Origin: Levilactobacillus mulengensis
GTDB taxonomy: Bacteria; Bacillota; Bacilli; Lactobacillales; Lactobacillaceae
Length of the DNA: 51,279 bases
NCBI RefSeq assembly: GCF_003946045.1
Contig: NZ_RHNW01000018.1
Location: 1 to 51,279 of the forward strand
Reading direction: 5' to 3'
Shown: in pieces, positions 17,494 through 25,373 of the stretch
Layout of the letters: every line of letters begins with the position of its first letter
Position numbering within the stretch: the first letter of the stretch is position 1
Translations under genes and position numbers: made by a program
Notes under the pieces: generated by a model
What the model was told of the DNA's origin: nothing
What the model saw: only the letters and a program-made list of their open reading frames with translations
The model's database searches: none

Positions 17494-19098
17494 TTACAGA
17501 TAGCTAAACACAAAGTTCTGCAGGACCGCCCACCAATTGGCCGCTGGCCGTTGCTGAACCACGCCCCGCAGCCGGGACAGTTCATTGGTGATTTGCCCGT
17601 CGGCGCCTAACGCCCACATCCGGGTCATGACGCTTCGGGAATCCGGCGTCCACAGATAGGCCTTCGCCCCCAATTGATGTGCCGCCAGAATAAATTGCTG
17701 GCTAACGGAGATCCGTTGGAAGGAATAAAAATCGGCCGGAATCGACGCCGGGGAGACCCAGTTAAACGGGGTAATGTAGCCTACCCGTAACTGCGGCACC
17801 GCGCGTTTCACCTGGGTCACCACCCGGTAATCCAGTGAATGGACCGCTGAATGATCTGTGACCAGCCGCGAGCCATACGCCCGGGCAAACCGCGCCGCCA
17901 TCCCCTTAGAATCCGTCGGCGTTGTTTTAATTTCTACCAACAAGGGTTGATGAAGACGTTCTGCCGTCCTGAGGTAGGTCGACCAACTCACTAAATGGTC
18001 GTGATAGCCATTCTCGTGGACTGTCAGCCGTTGTAATTGGGCCAGGGTCAACGAGTGCGGTGTCACGTTGCGACCTGCTAAGGTGGCTAAATTTTCATCG
18101 TGAAGCACCACCCACTGATGATCCCGGGTCTCGTGCAGATCCATTTCCACGTAGGTTGGGTGCTGGCGGCTGACATAACGCAACGCACCCAACGTGTTTT
18201 GGACCCCGTGACCGTGATCCACGCCCCGGTGACTGATCAGGGCCATCTGGGAGAACTGGGGTGTTTGGTAAATGGCTTGGGTACTGATGCAGGCCGCAGC
18301 AAACACCGCCACCCCCACTAACACGCCAATCTGTCGCCGGGGACGATGAGGACTGGTGACGGACGGCTGCCCGCACCAGCTCCATACCAGTGTGATGATA
18401 CTCAACCAGCTGGCCAGGAACAGCCCTAGCAAAATCACGCCCAGCGAGGCCCAGGCTAAGAACCGCGCACTCCCGGCACCTAACCGCGGCCCCCACCACC
18501 AATTTAAACCAACGAACAACTCTGCCCAAATCAGCCAGGTCAGTGTCAGCCCAGCGGTAACCAGTAACGCGCTCACCATCTGCCGCCAAGTTCCGGGCTG
18601 GGCAATCTGCGGCGTCAACCGCCGGAAGTGGCGCGGTCCCCACAGGAGACAATAGCTCGCCACCAGCACGTAGACAATGACGACCACGATACCCACCGGC
18701 CGCCGATGTAACCCGACGGCGTTGACCCACATGGCGGGTACCGGCAACCGGACCAGCAGACGGCTGCTCAGGCCCCAGAGACCAAGCGGCAACATCAGAA
18801 TAATCAGGCCCAGCGCCACTAACAACCAGGTCCCCTTGTTGCGCCAAACCAGTTGCCAGCTCTGCCAGGCGGCCGGTCGACGATTAATCAGTGTCAGGGC
18901 CAATTGGGTTAATTGCCAGGCACCCACTATCAGCGTCATTAAAATCAGAACGCCGCCAGCAACGCGCCACCCGGGCACTTGCCCCAACAGGCGCAACCCC
19001 GTGAACAGTAAGACAGCGAGTCCCCATCCCCACGCGAGGTTCGGACCCTGAATGCCCGCCGTCCACGCCCGCTTCAGTTCATTTCGCCAAGACCGCAC
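17494..19098 (-). CDS. Membrane-anchored glycerophosphodiester phosphodiesterase
   Basis: 534 residues. The N-terminal half (about 1-275) has seven or eight hydrophobic segments, as in the GDPDase membrane domain. The C-terminal half (about 285-520) is a GDPD catalytic domain with LISHRG, EMDLHETRD and LHDENLATLAGR motifs, so it probably hydrolyses glycerophosphodiesters or lipoteichoic-acid-type glycerolphosphate outside the membrane. The usual HRG...ENT motif reads VQNT, with Gln in place of Glu. The start is GTG behind AAAGGGG. It lies downstream of the ddl terminator with no clear promoter seen. Confidence 0.88.
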   Translation of the reverse strand: MRSWRNELKRAWTAGIQGPNLAWGWGLAVLLFTGLRLLGQVPGWRVAGGVLILMTLIVGAWQLTQLALTLINRRPAAWQSWQLVWRNKGTWLLVALGLIILMLPLGLWGLSSRLLVRLPVPAMWVNAVGLHRRPVGIVVVIVYVLVASYCLLWGPRHFRRLTPQIAQPGTWRQMVSALLVTAGLTLTWLIWAELFVGLNWWWGPRLGAGSARFLAWASLGVILLGLFLASWLSIITLVWSWCGQPSVTSPHRPRRQIGVLVGVAVFAAACISTQAIYQTPQFSQMALISHRGVDHGHGVQNTLGALRYVSRQHPTYVEMDLHETRDHQWVVLHDENLATLAGRNVTPHSLTLAQLQRLTVHENGYHDHLVSWSTYLRTAERLHQPLLVEIKTTPTDSKGMAARFARAYGSRLVTDHSAVHSLDYRVVTQVKRAVPQLRVGYITPFNWVSPASIPADFYSFQRISVSQQFILAAHQLGAKAYLWTPDSRSVMTRMWALGADGQITNELSRLRGVVQQRPAANWWAVLQNFVFSYL

Positions 19099-19119
19099 AC
19101 CGGTCCACCCCTTTCCATC

Positions 19120-19157
19120 AAAAAAAGCCGGTCAGAACGTTTCCGCTCCGCCGACTT
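19120..19157 (-). terminator. ddl terminator
   Basis: On the minus strand AGTCGG....CCGGCT pairs with an internal bulge, followed by TTTTTTT, 15 nt after the ddl stop. Confidence 0.75.
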
Positions 19158-19171
19158 TCTCGTAAAATCTG

Positions 19172-20314
19172 TTACTTCTTTGGCTTGTAAGTTGATGCCG
19201 CTGAATTATCATCCAACGGAATAAAGTCGTAGGCCAATTCGTCTTGATACTTGAACTCATCTAAGCCTAATTGAATCAGACGGTCGATCAGGTCGGCATA
19301 ACTGATACCCGTTGCCTGCCACAATTGTGGGTACAGGCTAATGTTGGTGAACCCAGGCAAGGTGTTGACCTCACCGACGTAAGGGACACCATCCTTGGAA
19401 ACCAGGTAATCGATCCGAGCCATCCCCTTCAACCCCAGCGCAGCGTAAGTGTCTAAGCCCATCTGCGTGATTTCAGCGGTCAGGTCAGCGGATAATTTAA
19501 CGGGGACTTCAAAGGTCACGCCACTAGCGTCCACGAACTTGTTGTTGTAGTCGTAGAAGACGTCTGAATCTGGCACCCGAATGGCCCCGAGCTTGGAAGC
19601 TTGTGGCTTTTCGTTACCCAAAATGGAAATTTCGACTTCCTCAGGACCGTCGATGGTTTGTTCCACTAAGACCTTGTAATCGTACCGAAAGGCGTCAGCG
19701 ATGCCCTCGTCAAACTCCTTTTCGTTACCGGCCTTGTGAATCCCCACTGATGAGCCCTGGTTGGCTGGCTTGATGAAGACGTTGTCGCCCAATTTTGCTT
19801 GAACGGTCGCGTAATCAAAGTCGTCGCGGTTTTCCGGCGTTAAGACCAAGTACTTGGTATTGCGGATACCGTGCGCCGTCAAGACCTGCTTCGTCAAATC
19901 CTTATCAAAGGCCACAGCCGATGCTAAGACGCCACTCCCCACGTAAGGCTTTTTCAGTAACCGGAAAAGCCCCTGGATCGTACCGTCTTCACCCAAGTTA
20001 CCATGAATAATTGGGAAGAAAACATCGATGTCCTTTGCTTGAGATAAATTCCAAATGGGTGCCAATGGGTTGGATGCGTCTACCTTGGCTTGTTCCTCGG
20101 TTGCCACCGTTAATTCGTCTTCGCCATCAAAGACGCGACGAGATGCGGCATCGCTCAAAACAAAGCCGTCCCGGGTCAGTAAGAATAAACTAACGTCGTA
20201 ACGGTCCTTGTCCATTGCGTCATAAATATTGTGTGCTGAACGCTTAGAGACGTCATGCTCCGAGGAATTACCACCGAATAATAGACCTACGTGTAACTTG
20301 CTTTTCGTTTCCAT
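19172..20314 (-). CDS. ddl: D-alanine-D-alanine/D-lactate ligase
   Basis: ATP-grasp ligase that joins D-Ala to D-Ala or D-Lac for peptidoglycan precursors. With the start used it has 380 residues. Features are an N-terminal GLLFGGNSSEHDVSKRSA, the central ATP-grasp FIKPANQGSSVGI and the C-terminal EVNTLPGFT. In the omega loop the residue after NK is Phe (F260 in NNKFVD), where D-Ala-D-Ala ligases have Tyr and the vancomycin-resistant Leuconostoc/lactobacillus enzymes have Phe. The first in-frame ATG (20326) lacks a ribosome site; the one four codons later has AGGA upstream. The promoter is TGGTATACT (20356-20361). Confidence 0.95.
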   Translation of the reverse strand: METKSKLHVGLLFGGNSSEHDVSKRSAHNIYDAMDKDRYDVSLFLLTRDGFVLSDAASRRVFDGEDELTVATEEQAKVDASNPLAPIWNLSQAKDIDVFFPIIHGNLGEDGTIQGLFRLLKKPYVGSGVLASAVAFDKDLTKQVLTAHGIRNTKYLVLTPENRDDFDYATVQAKLGDNVFIKPANQGSSVGIHKAGNEKEFDEGIADAFRYDYKVLVEQTIDGPEEVEISILGNEKPQASKLGAIRVPDSDVFYDYNNKFVDASGVTFEVPVKLSADLTAEITQMGLDTYAALGLKGMARIDYLVSKDGVPYVGEVNTLPGFTNISLYPQLWQATGISYADLIDRLIQLGLDEFKYQDELAYDFIPLDDNSAASTYKPKK

Positions 20315-20355
20315 GTTGTCACTCATCCTATTCGTATATATTTCGGTTAGCCTTC

Positions 20356-20364
20356 AGTATACCA
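20356..20364 (-). promoter_or_regulatory. ddl promoter (extended -10)
   Basis: On the minus strand TGG-TATACT lies about 40 nt before the ddl start; the -35 is poor. Confidence 0.55.
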
Positions 20365-20389
20365 TTTCTCGAAATAATTGAGAATCGAT

Positions 20390-21361
20390 TCAGCCTAAAA
20401 AATCGATGGTCGAGTTTAAATATTTTTTAAGGGACTCTGGCAGGCTCTCTTGCAGCCGCAAGGAATCCAATAAACGCTTGCGGTTAAAGAACCGATTCCA
20501 GCCCGCAATCGTATCCGGCCGCCGATGCAAGGCCACCTGTTGCCGCCAACTCTTGAGCGCCAGTAACAGTGTTTCCTCATAGAGGTCGTGCCGATTCGCC
20601 AGCTCCGTTAAGAACGTGGCGATGCGATCATTTTCCCCGTAGATCAGCGGCGTGTTCAGGCGCTTGATCCGTTCGATCAGGGTCATCATCAAAAATAACT
20701 TATCGGCCCGCGTCAGATTCTGATTGCCAGCCAGTACGCTCAAGAGGTCCGTGGCGGCGGTAAAGGCATGCGCCCACCCGTAGTGATTCACGAAGCCCCG
20801 CGTGTCCGTTTCCAAGCAGAGATAAGCGGCCGCTAAGACCACGGTCGGTTGCAGGTCCGGATCGACCGGCACCTTCTCTGGCGAGATGAAGTGCAACAGC
20901 ACCGCTAACATCGCCACCCGCCCGGCCCGGCCAAACACGGCAGCGTTGGCCGGCTCTAGGATGTGGTCAAACAAGGCTGCCGGGTCCCGCAGTTTCTGGA
21001 ACAGATAGGTCAATTGACGGCTGTCCAAGGCATTTTGCTGCAAGGCATCGTACAGTGAGAAATTGATGCCCTGATACCGCAGACCGGGGTCGAGGGATGA
21101 CAGGTGATCGATCAGGTTGGCCATTTGCGCGCGCGACAAGGTGACCGGCACATTCTCGTTGAGTTGCGACCGCAGCTCTTCTAAAATGTCCTGGATATCA
21201 TCCCCATCATCTGGCAACTGCACAGCCGTCCGCCGACGCCGGTGAATGCCGTCCATAATCTTGCCCAGCCGCGTCCCCAACGATTGGTATACCTCACCAT
21301 TACGCACCTGCGTATTCAAATCGCTGAGTTCCTGCAACACCTGTGCTACCTGTTCATCCAT
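20390..21361 (-). CDS. DUF2785 family protein
   Basis: A soluble, mostly helical 323-residue protein. The DUF2785 hallmark is ETDTRGFVNHYGWAHAFTAATDLLSVLAGN near the middle. It carries a basic C-terminal region (RRPDTIAGWNRFFNRKRLL). Function is unknown for the family. The first Met of the open frame is seven codons upstream, but GGAGG sits correctly for MDEQVAQ. It lies 75 nt after the SPFH gene, probably in one transcript. Confidence 0.8.
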   Translation of the reverse strand: MDEQVAQVLQELSDLNTQVRNGEVYQSLGTRLGKIMDGIHRRRRTAVQLPDDGDDIQDILEELRSQLNENVPVTLSRAQMANLIDHLSSLDPGLRYQGINFSLYDALQQNALDSRQLTYLFQKLRDPAALFDHILEPANAAVFGRAGRVAMLAVLLHFISPEKVPVDPDLQPTVVLAAAYLCLETDTRGFVNHYGWAHAFTAATDLLSVLAGNQNLTRADKLFLMMTLIERIKRLNTPLIYGENDRIATFLTELANRHDLYEETLLLALKSWRQQVALHRRPDTIAGWNRFFNRKRLLDSLRLQESLPESLKKYLNSTIDFLG

Positions 21362-21436
21362 CAAGAAACCTCCATCGTTCAATCTTTTTGCCGCCAGTCA
21401 CGGACGCGAACACTCCCACGCACTGGGTGACTGCTG

Positions 21437-22285
21437 TTACTCAACCATTTTCCCAGTATTGATGACGGGCTGAGAACCCCGTTCGTTAATAATTGTGACC
21501 ATCATGTTATTGATCAGTTGAATCTTTTGGCTATCGGTTAATTCCAAATTGGTTTCGGCCGCCAACCGTTCGATGGCGCCTTCCGTAATGGAGACCGCCC
21601 CTTCGACAATAATTTTCCGTGCCGATAAGATGGCTTGGGACTGTTGCCGTTGCAGCATGGCGGACGCAATTTCCGTGGCGTAGGCCAGGTGCGTCAACCG
21701 CGTCTCGATGATTTCAACTCCAGCCACATTCAACCGCTCCTGAAGCTCTTCCGTTAAATGGTTGGAAACTTCGGTCGGATTGCTCCGCAGCGTCAGTTCC
21801 TTACCATCGCCAAAATTATCATAGGCGTATTCAGAGGCCACGTGGCGGATAGCTGATTCACTTTGAATTTCTACGAATTGTTCATAGTCTTCCACCGAAA
21901 ACAGGGCTTTGCTGGTGTCGACCACCTTAAACACGATGACCGCCGCAATCTCCACGGGGTTCCCTTGTAAGTCGTTGACCTTCAAAATTTCACTGTTAAA
22001 GTTGCGGACCCGTAAGGACACCGTCGACTTGTTGGTCAGCGGCACGGTCAGGTACAACCCGGCCTCGCGAATCGTTCCGATGTAGCGGCCAAAGAAGGTC
22101 AGGACCTTGGATTGATTGGGACTGATGATGGTTAAACTGCTAGCCCCTAAAACGGCAATGATGACCAGCAATCCCCCTAAAACGGGCACCCCGGCCACGC
22201 TGAGGTAAACGCCACCAGCCAAGACAACCAGCACCAAAATCAGACCCAAGTAGCCATTAATGTGAAAAACGTTCTTTTCTTCCAT
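21437..22285 (-). CDS. SPFH-domain (stomatin/prohibitin-like) membrane protein
   Basis: 282 residues. Two N-terminal hydrophobic segments (about 10-27 and 30-50) are followed by an SPFH domain starting at SLTIISPNQSKVLTFFGRYIGTI. A helical region (RQQSQAILSARKIIVEGAVSITEGAIERLA) follows. SPFH proteins form membrane microdomain scaffolds; the partner here is unknown. The start is the ATG preceded by GGAG, not the GTG three codons earlier. Promoter TATAAT is at 22316-22321 with a weak -35. The spacer upstream is filled by repeats. Confidence 0.85.
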   Translation of the reverse strand: MEEKNVFHINGYLGLILVLVVLAGGVYLSVAGVPVLGGLLVIIAVLGASSLTIISPNQSKVLTFFGRYIGTIREAGLYLTVPLTNKSTVSLRVRNFNSEILKVNDLQGNPVEIAAVIVFKVVDTSKALFSVEDYEQFVEIQSESAIRHVASEYAYDNFGDGKELTLRSNPTEVSNHLTEELQERLNVAGVEIIETRLTHLAYATEIASAMLQRQQSQAILSARKIIVEGAVSITEGAIERLAAETNLELTDSQKIQLINNMMVTIINERGSQPVINTGKMVE

Positions 22286-22376
22286 GAAGCTCACTCCAAT
22301 CCCCTTAATAGTTCTATTATACCCGACTAGCTCTTAAACCCCTAAGAAACCGCTAACTTTTAGTTTTAAGTACGTT

Positions 22377-22470
22377 CCCGACGGCGGGGTCAAGCAGTCC
22401 GGCTGTGGGGAACGGTTCCAGCCTGGGGAGCAGTCTTCCACCTCGCCTGGGAGCCTAGAAAACCACTAGT
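22377..22470 (-). repeat. B-family repeat, partial copy
   Basis: On the minus strand it carries the 3' half of the B consensus: GAGGTGGAAGAC, GGCTGGAACCG, CCCCACAGC and a GC-rich end (CCCCGCCGTCGGG). The 5' half is missing or too diverged to recognise. Confidence 0.6.
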
Positions 22471-22631
22471 CGGGCGGTTTCTGATAGCTATCCGCGTAAT
22501 TGTCTCAAGCTAAGGCCAGATACATGTTTGCTTATTTTACGCAATCTTGCTATATACAACTATTCTTCATTTGCCGCAAACCAAATCAATTGTATCTCCC
22601 AAATATATGACACAGCCCACCTCCACTATCA

Positions 22632-22700
22632 AGTGAACCCGCTTTTTTACGGGCCAAACCAATGTCAGCCGCAGGGATGGTGAAAATGGGCTCACTGAAC
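22632..22700 (+). repeat. Flank plus truncated A element (left copy of a direct repeat)
   Basis: AGTGAACCCGCTTTTTTA.CGGGCCAAACCAATG and the first 38 bp of an A element (to gggctcac) recur almost exactly at 22892-22960. In the left copy the A element stops and is followed by a B element at 22709. Confidence 0.85.
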
Positions 22701-22708
22701 CAGTGTTA

Positions 22709-22855
22709 GTGACCAGAGGCGGATCAAGCCGGACAGCTGTGTCGATGGTCTTAGCTGAGCGCCTTTTCTCAGCTTAGAGCATGGGACGATCTTTGAGACC
22801 GCCTTATGGCTCAAAGTCGAGGTGGAAAACCGACCCCAGAGCAGGACACACTAAA
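22709..22855 (+). repeat. B-family repeat, copy with a missing 3' arm
   Basis: Starts GTGACCAGAGGCGGATCAAG and keeps CAGCTGTGTCGATGG, the TTAGCTGAG/CTCAGCTTA hairpin, GGGACGATCTTTGAGAC...GCTCAAAG and GAGGTGGAA. It then ends at ccccagagcagg without the outer 3' arm. It lies between a truncated A element and a full one. Confidence 0.75.
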
Positions 22856-22891
22856 ACTAACCTCCTGTCTTACCAGCCCAACACCCCACCG

Positions 22892-22960
22892 AGTGAACCC
22901 GCTTTTTTAGCGGGCCAAACCAATGTCAGCCGCAGGGATGGTGAAAATGGGCTCAGCCGT
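22892..22960 (+). repeat. Flank repeat, right copy (leads into A5)
   Basis: Second copy of the 22632-22700 segment, about 260 nt downstream. The flank itself holds a small hairpin CCCGCTTTTTTAGCGGG. Confidence 0.85.
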
Positions 22961-23105
22961 GGGAGTTGCCTTAGCGGGTTCCCCGCTTAGGCAACTGCTA
23001 TCTTTGAGACGTGACTTTCGGCTCAAAGTAAGTCTGGAGACCGCCCTTCGGCTCCAGACGTGCGCCCACAGCGTCACGGCCCATTTTCACCATCCCGGAG
23101 GCGAT
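22925..23105 (+). repeat. A-family structured repeat, copy A5
   Basis: Outer stem gggatggtgaaaatgggc/gcccattttcaccatccc is a perfect 18 bp. Inner stem gtggg/cccac. Arms are gttgccttagcggg/cccgcttaggcaac, ctttgag/ctcaaag and gtctggag/ctccagac. It lies downstream of the gcvH-like gene's terminator. Confidence 0.9.
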
Positions 23106-23129
23106 GCCAACGCCCTAACGCCAGCCCAT

Positions 23130-23170
23130 AAAAAAAGCCGGCTCAGCTCCGTGGGGAGTTGGACCGGCTG
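23130..23170 (-). terminator. Terminator of the rodA-gcvH-like unit
   Basis: On the minus strand AGCCGGTCCAACTCC pairs with GGAGCTGAGCCGGCT, followed by TTTTTTT. Confidence 0.88.
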
Positions 23171-23185
23171 GTATTTCAGCGAGGA

Positions 23186-23488
23186 TTAGTCTTCTTGAAC
23201 GTCGACAAACCAAGCTGCATCAGTATCGCTACCGTTTAAAGCATCGAAATCGTTGGCCAAAGCATCGTTAACGGCCGTCACCTTACCAGAAACGGGACTA
23301 GGAATGTCAGAAACCGCCTTGTCAGCTTCAACGCTCAACAGGTTTTCACCCTTCTTAACGTCGTCGCCAACGGCTGGTAACTTGGCAAACTTGATGGTCC
23401 CTAATTCATCTTGACCCTCGGTGGTTAAGCCGATCCGAGTGCCGTCGTTAACTGCTTTCGTCCAGAAGTACTTTACCATTTCACTCAT
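23186..23488 (-). CDS. GcvH-like lipoyl-domain protein (orphan)
   Basis: A 100-residue protein related to glycine cleavage H protein but shorter (usual about 125). The lipoyl-carrier segment is LLSVEADKAVSDIPSPVSGKV, with lipoylation Lys K57 in the ADKAVSD context. The P, T and L components are absent from the window. In Lactobacillales such proteins often act as lipoate relay or substrates of other systems, so a glycine-cleavage role is not inferred. It lies 16 nt after rodA, with AAGGAG before the ATG. Confidence 0.85.
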   Translation of the reverse strand: MSEMVKYFWTKAVNDGTRIGLTTEGQDELGTIKFAKLPAVGDDVKKGENLLSVEADKAVSDIPSPVSGKVTAVNDALANDFDALNGSDTDAAWFVDVQED

Positions 23489-23503
23489 GAGAATAATCTC
23501 CTT

Positions 23504-24709
23504 CTACTTAAACGATTCATTACGACTAAACATGTAACTCTTATAATGATAACGCATTGACATGATTAAGCCAATACCTATGAGGTTCCCAATCAACGCG
23601 GACCCCCCTTGGCTGACGAATGGCAAGGGAATACCAGTTAGCGGTAACAGCCCAATGCTCATCCCGATGTTTTCAAACACGTGGAATAGGATCATCATGA
23701 TGACCCCGGTTGAGATGTAAGCGTAGAACACGTTCTTGGTATCGAACGTGACCCGAATCATTTGGTAGATCAATAAGAAGTAGAGGAAAATTAAGATACA
23801 ACCCCCGATGAACCCGAAGTTTTCCCCAATGACTGAGAAAATCATATCGGATTCACGCACGGGCACGTACACGTGGGACACGTTGAAGCCCGTTCCAGTA
23901 AGGCCGCCGGAACCGATGGCCTTCATACTTTGCCACAACTGATACCCGTTATTGGAAGTATCTTGTGAGGGATGCAACCAGGTGTCGACCCGGGAGAATT
24001 GGTAGGCCTGGAAGCCGACCTTTTCCAAAATCTTCCGCCCACCATCGGTTGTGACCAACGCTAACGCGGTTCCCCCGACAACGGCAATCACGCTAAAGGC
24101 TGGGGCAATAATTTTCCAAGTGATCCCGGAAACCAGGATGACCCCACCCACAATGGCGAAGAACACCAGCATGGTCCCAAAGTCATTTTGCAATTTCAAC
24201 AGTAAGGCCACTGGCAACGTCCAGAGAATCAACTTGCCAATCAGGACCCAGTCGGTACGCACCGTGTGAATCGGGTTGGCGTTGTTGTGTTCCGTCACGA
24301 CCCGCGCCAGCATCAAGATGAACGCTGGCTTCATGACTTCGGATGGTTGGAAGGTCAGTGAACCAATCGCAAACCAGCTCCGGGCCCCCGTGTTGAGGTA
24401 GTAAGCCCGACTGTAGAAGACCAGCACCGCCATCAGCAGGAAAATTCCCAAGCCGTATAAGAGTGGCGCTACTTTCCACAGCTGCTCCGAATCAAATTGC
24501 ATGATAATAATGATGGCGACCGACCCAATCACGTACCAAGCTAGTTGGGACACCACCGCAGAGGTAATACTGGTGGCGCTACTATCGTGGGTCGCCGCTA
24601 CGTAGATCGAAGCGATACCGATCAACGCCAACATGAGGACACAGAAGATAATGCCCCAGTCAATGCGTGATTCCGTCTCGCCCCGTTTTTCTGTCGCATT
24701 CTTTGCCAC
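23504..24709 (-). CDS. rodA: Peptidoglycan polymerase, SEDS family (RodA-type)
   Basis: A 401-residue polytopic membrane protein of the RodA/FtsW/SpoVE family that polymerises lipid II with a partner class B PBP. It has about ten helices. Family motifs include GARSWFAIGSLTFQPSEVMKP, LQNDFGTMLV (with the conserved Asp) and the C-terminal GIPLPFVSQGGSALI. RodA rather than FtsW is chosen because it follows the mreB/mbl cluster. The start is GTG behind AAGGAG. A terminator-like hairpin lies between it and the DUF2969 gene. Confidence 0.92.
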   Translation of the reverse strand: MAKNATEKRGETESRIDWGIIFCVLMLALIGIASIYVAATHDSSATSITSAVVSQLAWYVIGSVAIIIIMQFDSEQLWKVAPLLYGLGIFLLMAVLVFYSRAYYLNTGARSWFAIGSLTFQPSEVMKPAFILMLARVVTEHNNANPIHTVRTDWVLIGKLILWTLPVALLLKLQNDFGTMLVFFAIVGGVILVSGITWKIIAPAFSVIAVVGGTALALVTTDGGRKILEKVGFQAYQFSRVDTWLHPSQDTSNNGYQLWQSMKAIGSGGLTGTGFNVSHVYVPVRESDMIFSVIGENFGFIGGCILIFLYFLLIYQMIRVTFDTKNVFYAYISTGVIMMILFHVFENIGMSIGLLPLTGIPLPFVSQGGSALIGNLIGIGLIMSMRYHYKSYMFSRNESFK

Positions 24710-24747
24710 AATGATTGCTCCTTAATTCAAACTAGGTTTTGATTTCA

Positions 24748-24788
24748 ATTATAAAGGCCGAAGTGAAATTCGACGTTTCACTCCGGCC
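24748..24788 (-). terminator. Terminator between the DUF2969 gene and rodA
   Basis: On the minus strand the 13-bp stem GGCCGGAGTGAAA/TTTCACTTCGGCC (one G-T pair) is followed by TTTATAATTG. The T-tract overlaps a perfect -10 word (TATAAT), so it may be both a terminator and part of a rodA promoter. Confidence 0.75.
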
Positions 24789-24805
24789 AACTTTACCAAA
24801 ATTTA

Positions 24806-25030
24806 TTAACCGCGGTGCAGGTGGTAGTCCTTTAATAGCAACTCGACACCCTCATCGACGGATTTAACGCGGTACACATCCCCGTCGTTCAGTTGGGCTT
24901 CTAGCCGGTCTTCAACTGGGGTGACCGTGCCGATGGTCTCGTCGCCAATCTTTAGCACGGACATGGTGCCACCGTCTGGGAGCTTTTGCTCATCAATGGT
25001 TACCTGTACAGATTTTTCTCGTTTGCTCAT
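24806..25030 (-). CDS. DUF2969 family protein
   Basis: A 74-residue acidic soluble protein found in Lactobacillales, typically beside mreB/yidD/rodA. Sequence features are SVQVTIDEQKL at the N-end and GDETIGTVTPVEDR in the middle. No function is known. The ATG follows AAGGAGAG. It is 12 nt after yidD, so cotranscribed. Confidence 0.85.
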   Translation of the reverse strand: MSKREKSVQVTIDEQKLPDGGTMSVLKIGDETIGTVTPVEDRLEAQLNDGDVYRVKSVDEGVELLLKDYHLHRG

Positions 25031-25042
25031 GCCAACTCTCCT

Positions 25043-25345
25043 TTATTTGCTGAGGGATTCTGGGTGTTCCTCGTCTAACTTCATGGCCTGGCGGTAGGCT
25101 TGTTCAGCCGCCACGTTGCGTTTCAGCGTGAAATGGTCCGGCACCGGATCGACGCCTCCCCGAACGAACGGATGACAACGTAAAATCCGGGCAATGCCCA
25201 TCAGACCGCCCTTAAGCGCGCCGTGTTTGGCCAAGGCCTGCAACATATAATTCGAACACGTCGGGTAATACCGGCAGCTCGGCGGAAACAGCGGTGAGAT
25301 CCACCGTTGGTAGCCGCGCACGAGCCAAGTTAGAATGTGGCGCAA
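25043..25345 (-). CDS. yidD: Membrane protein insertion efficiency factor YidD
   Basis: A 100-residue protein that assists YidC-dependent membrane insertion, peripheral to the inner face of the membrane through an N-terminal amphipathic helix. The signature [28 protein letters not shown], including both conserved Cys, is complete, and [14 protein letters not shown] follows. The tail beyond about residue 75 is variable. The start is TTG with AAGGGGG upstream. It lies 28 nt after mreB/mbl. Confidence 0.94.
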   Translation of the reverse strand: MRHILTWLVRGYQRWISPLFPPSCRYYPTCSNYMLQALAKHGALKGGLMGIARILRCHPFVRGGVDPVPDHFTLKRNVAAEQAYRQAMKLDEEHPESLSK

Positions 25346-25373
25346 CGCCAGGCCCCCTTTGCTTTAAGCGTGA

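Noticed and set aside
18095..18847. 250-codon open frame on the minus strand overlapping the GDPD gene
   Set aside because: A shadow frame of a GC-rich gene; the GDPD frame has clear motifs throughout.
22781..23189. Open frames of 69 and 88 codons upstream of the SPFH gene
   Set aside because: They cover a B and an A element; repeat-derived, and different copies of the element do not keep the frame.
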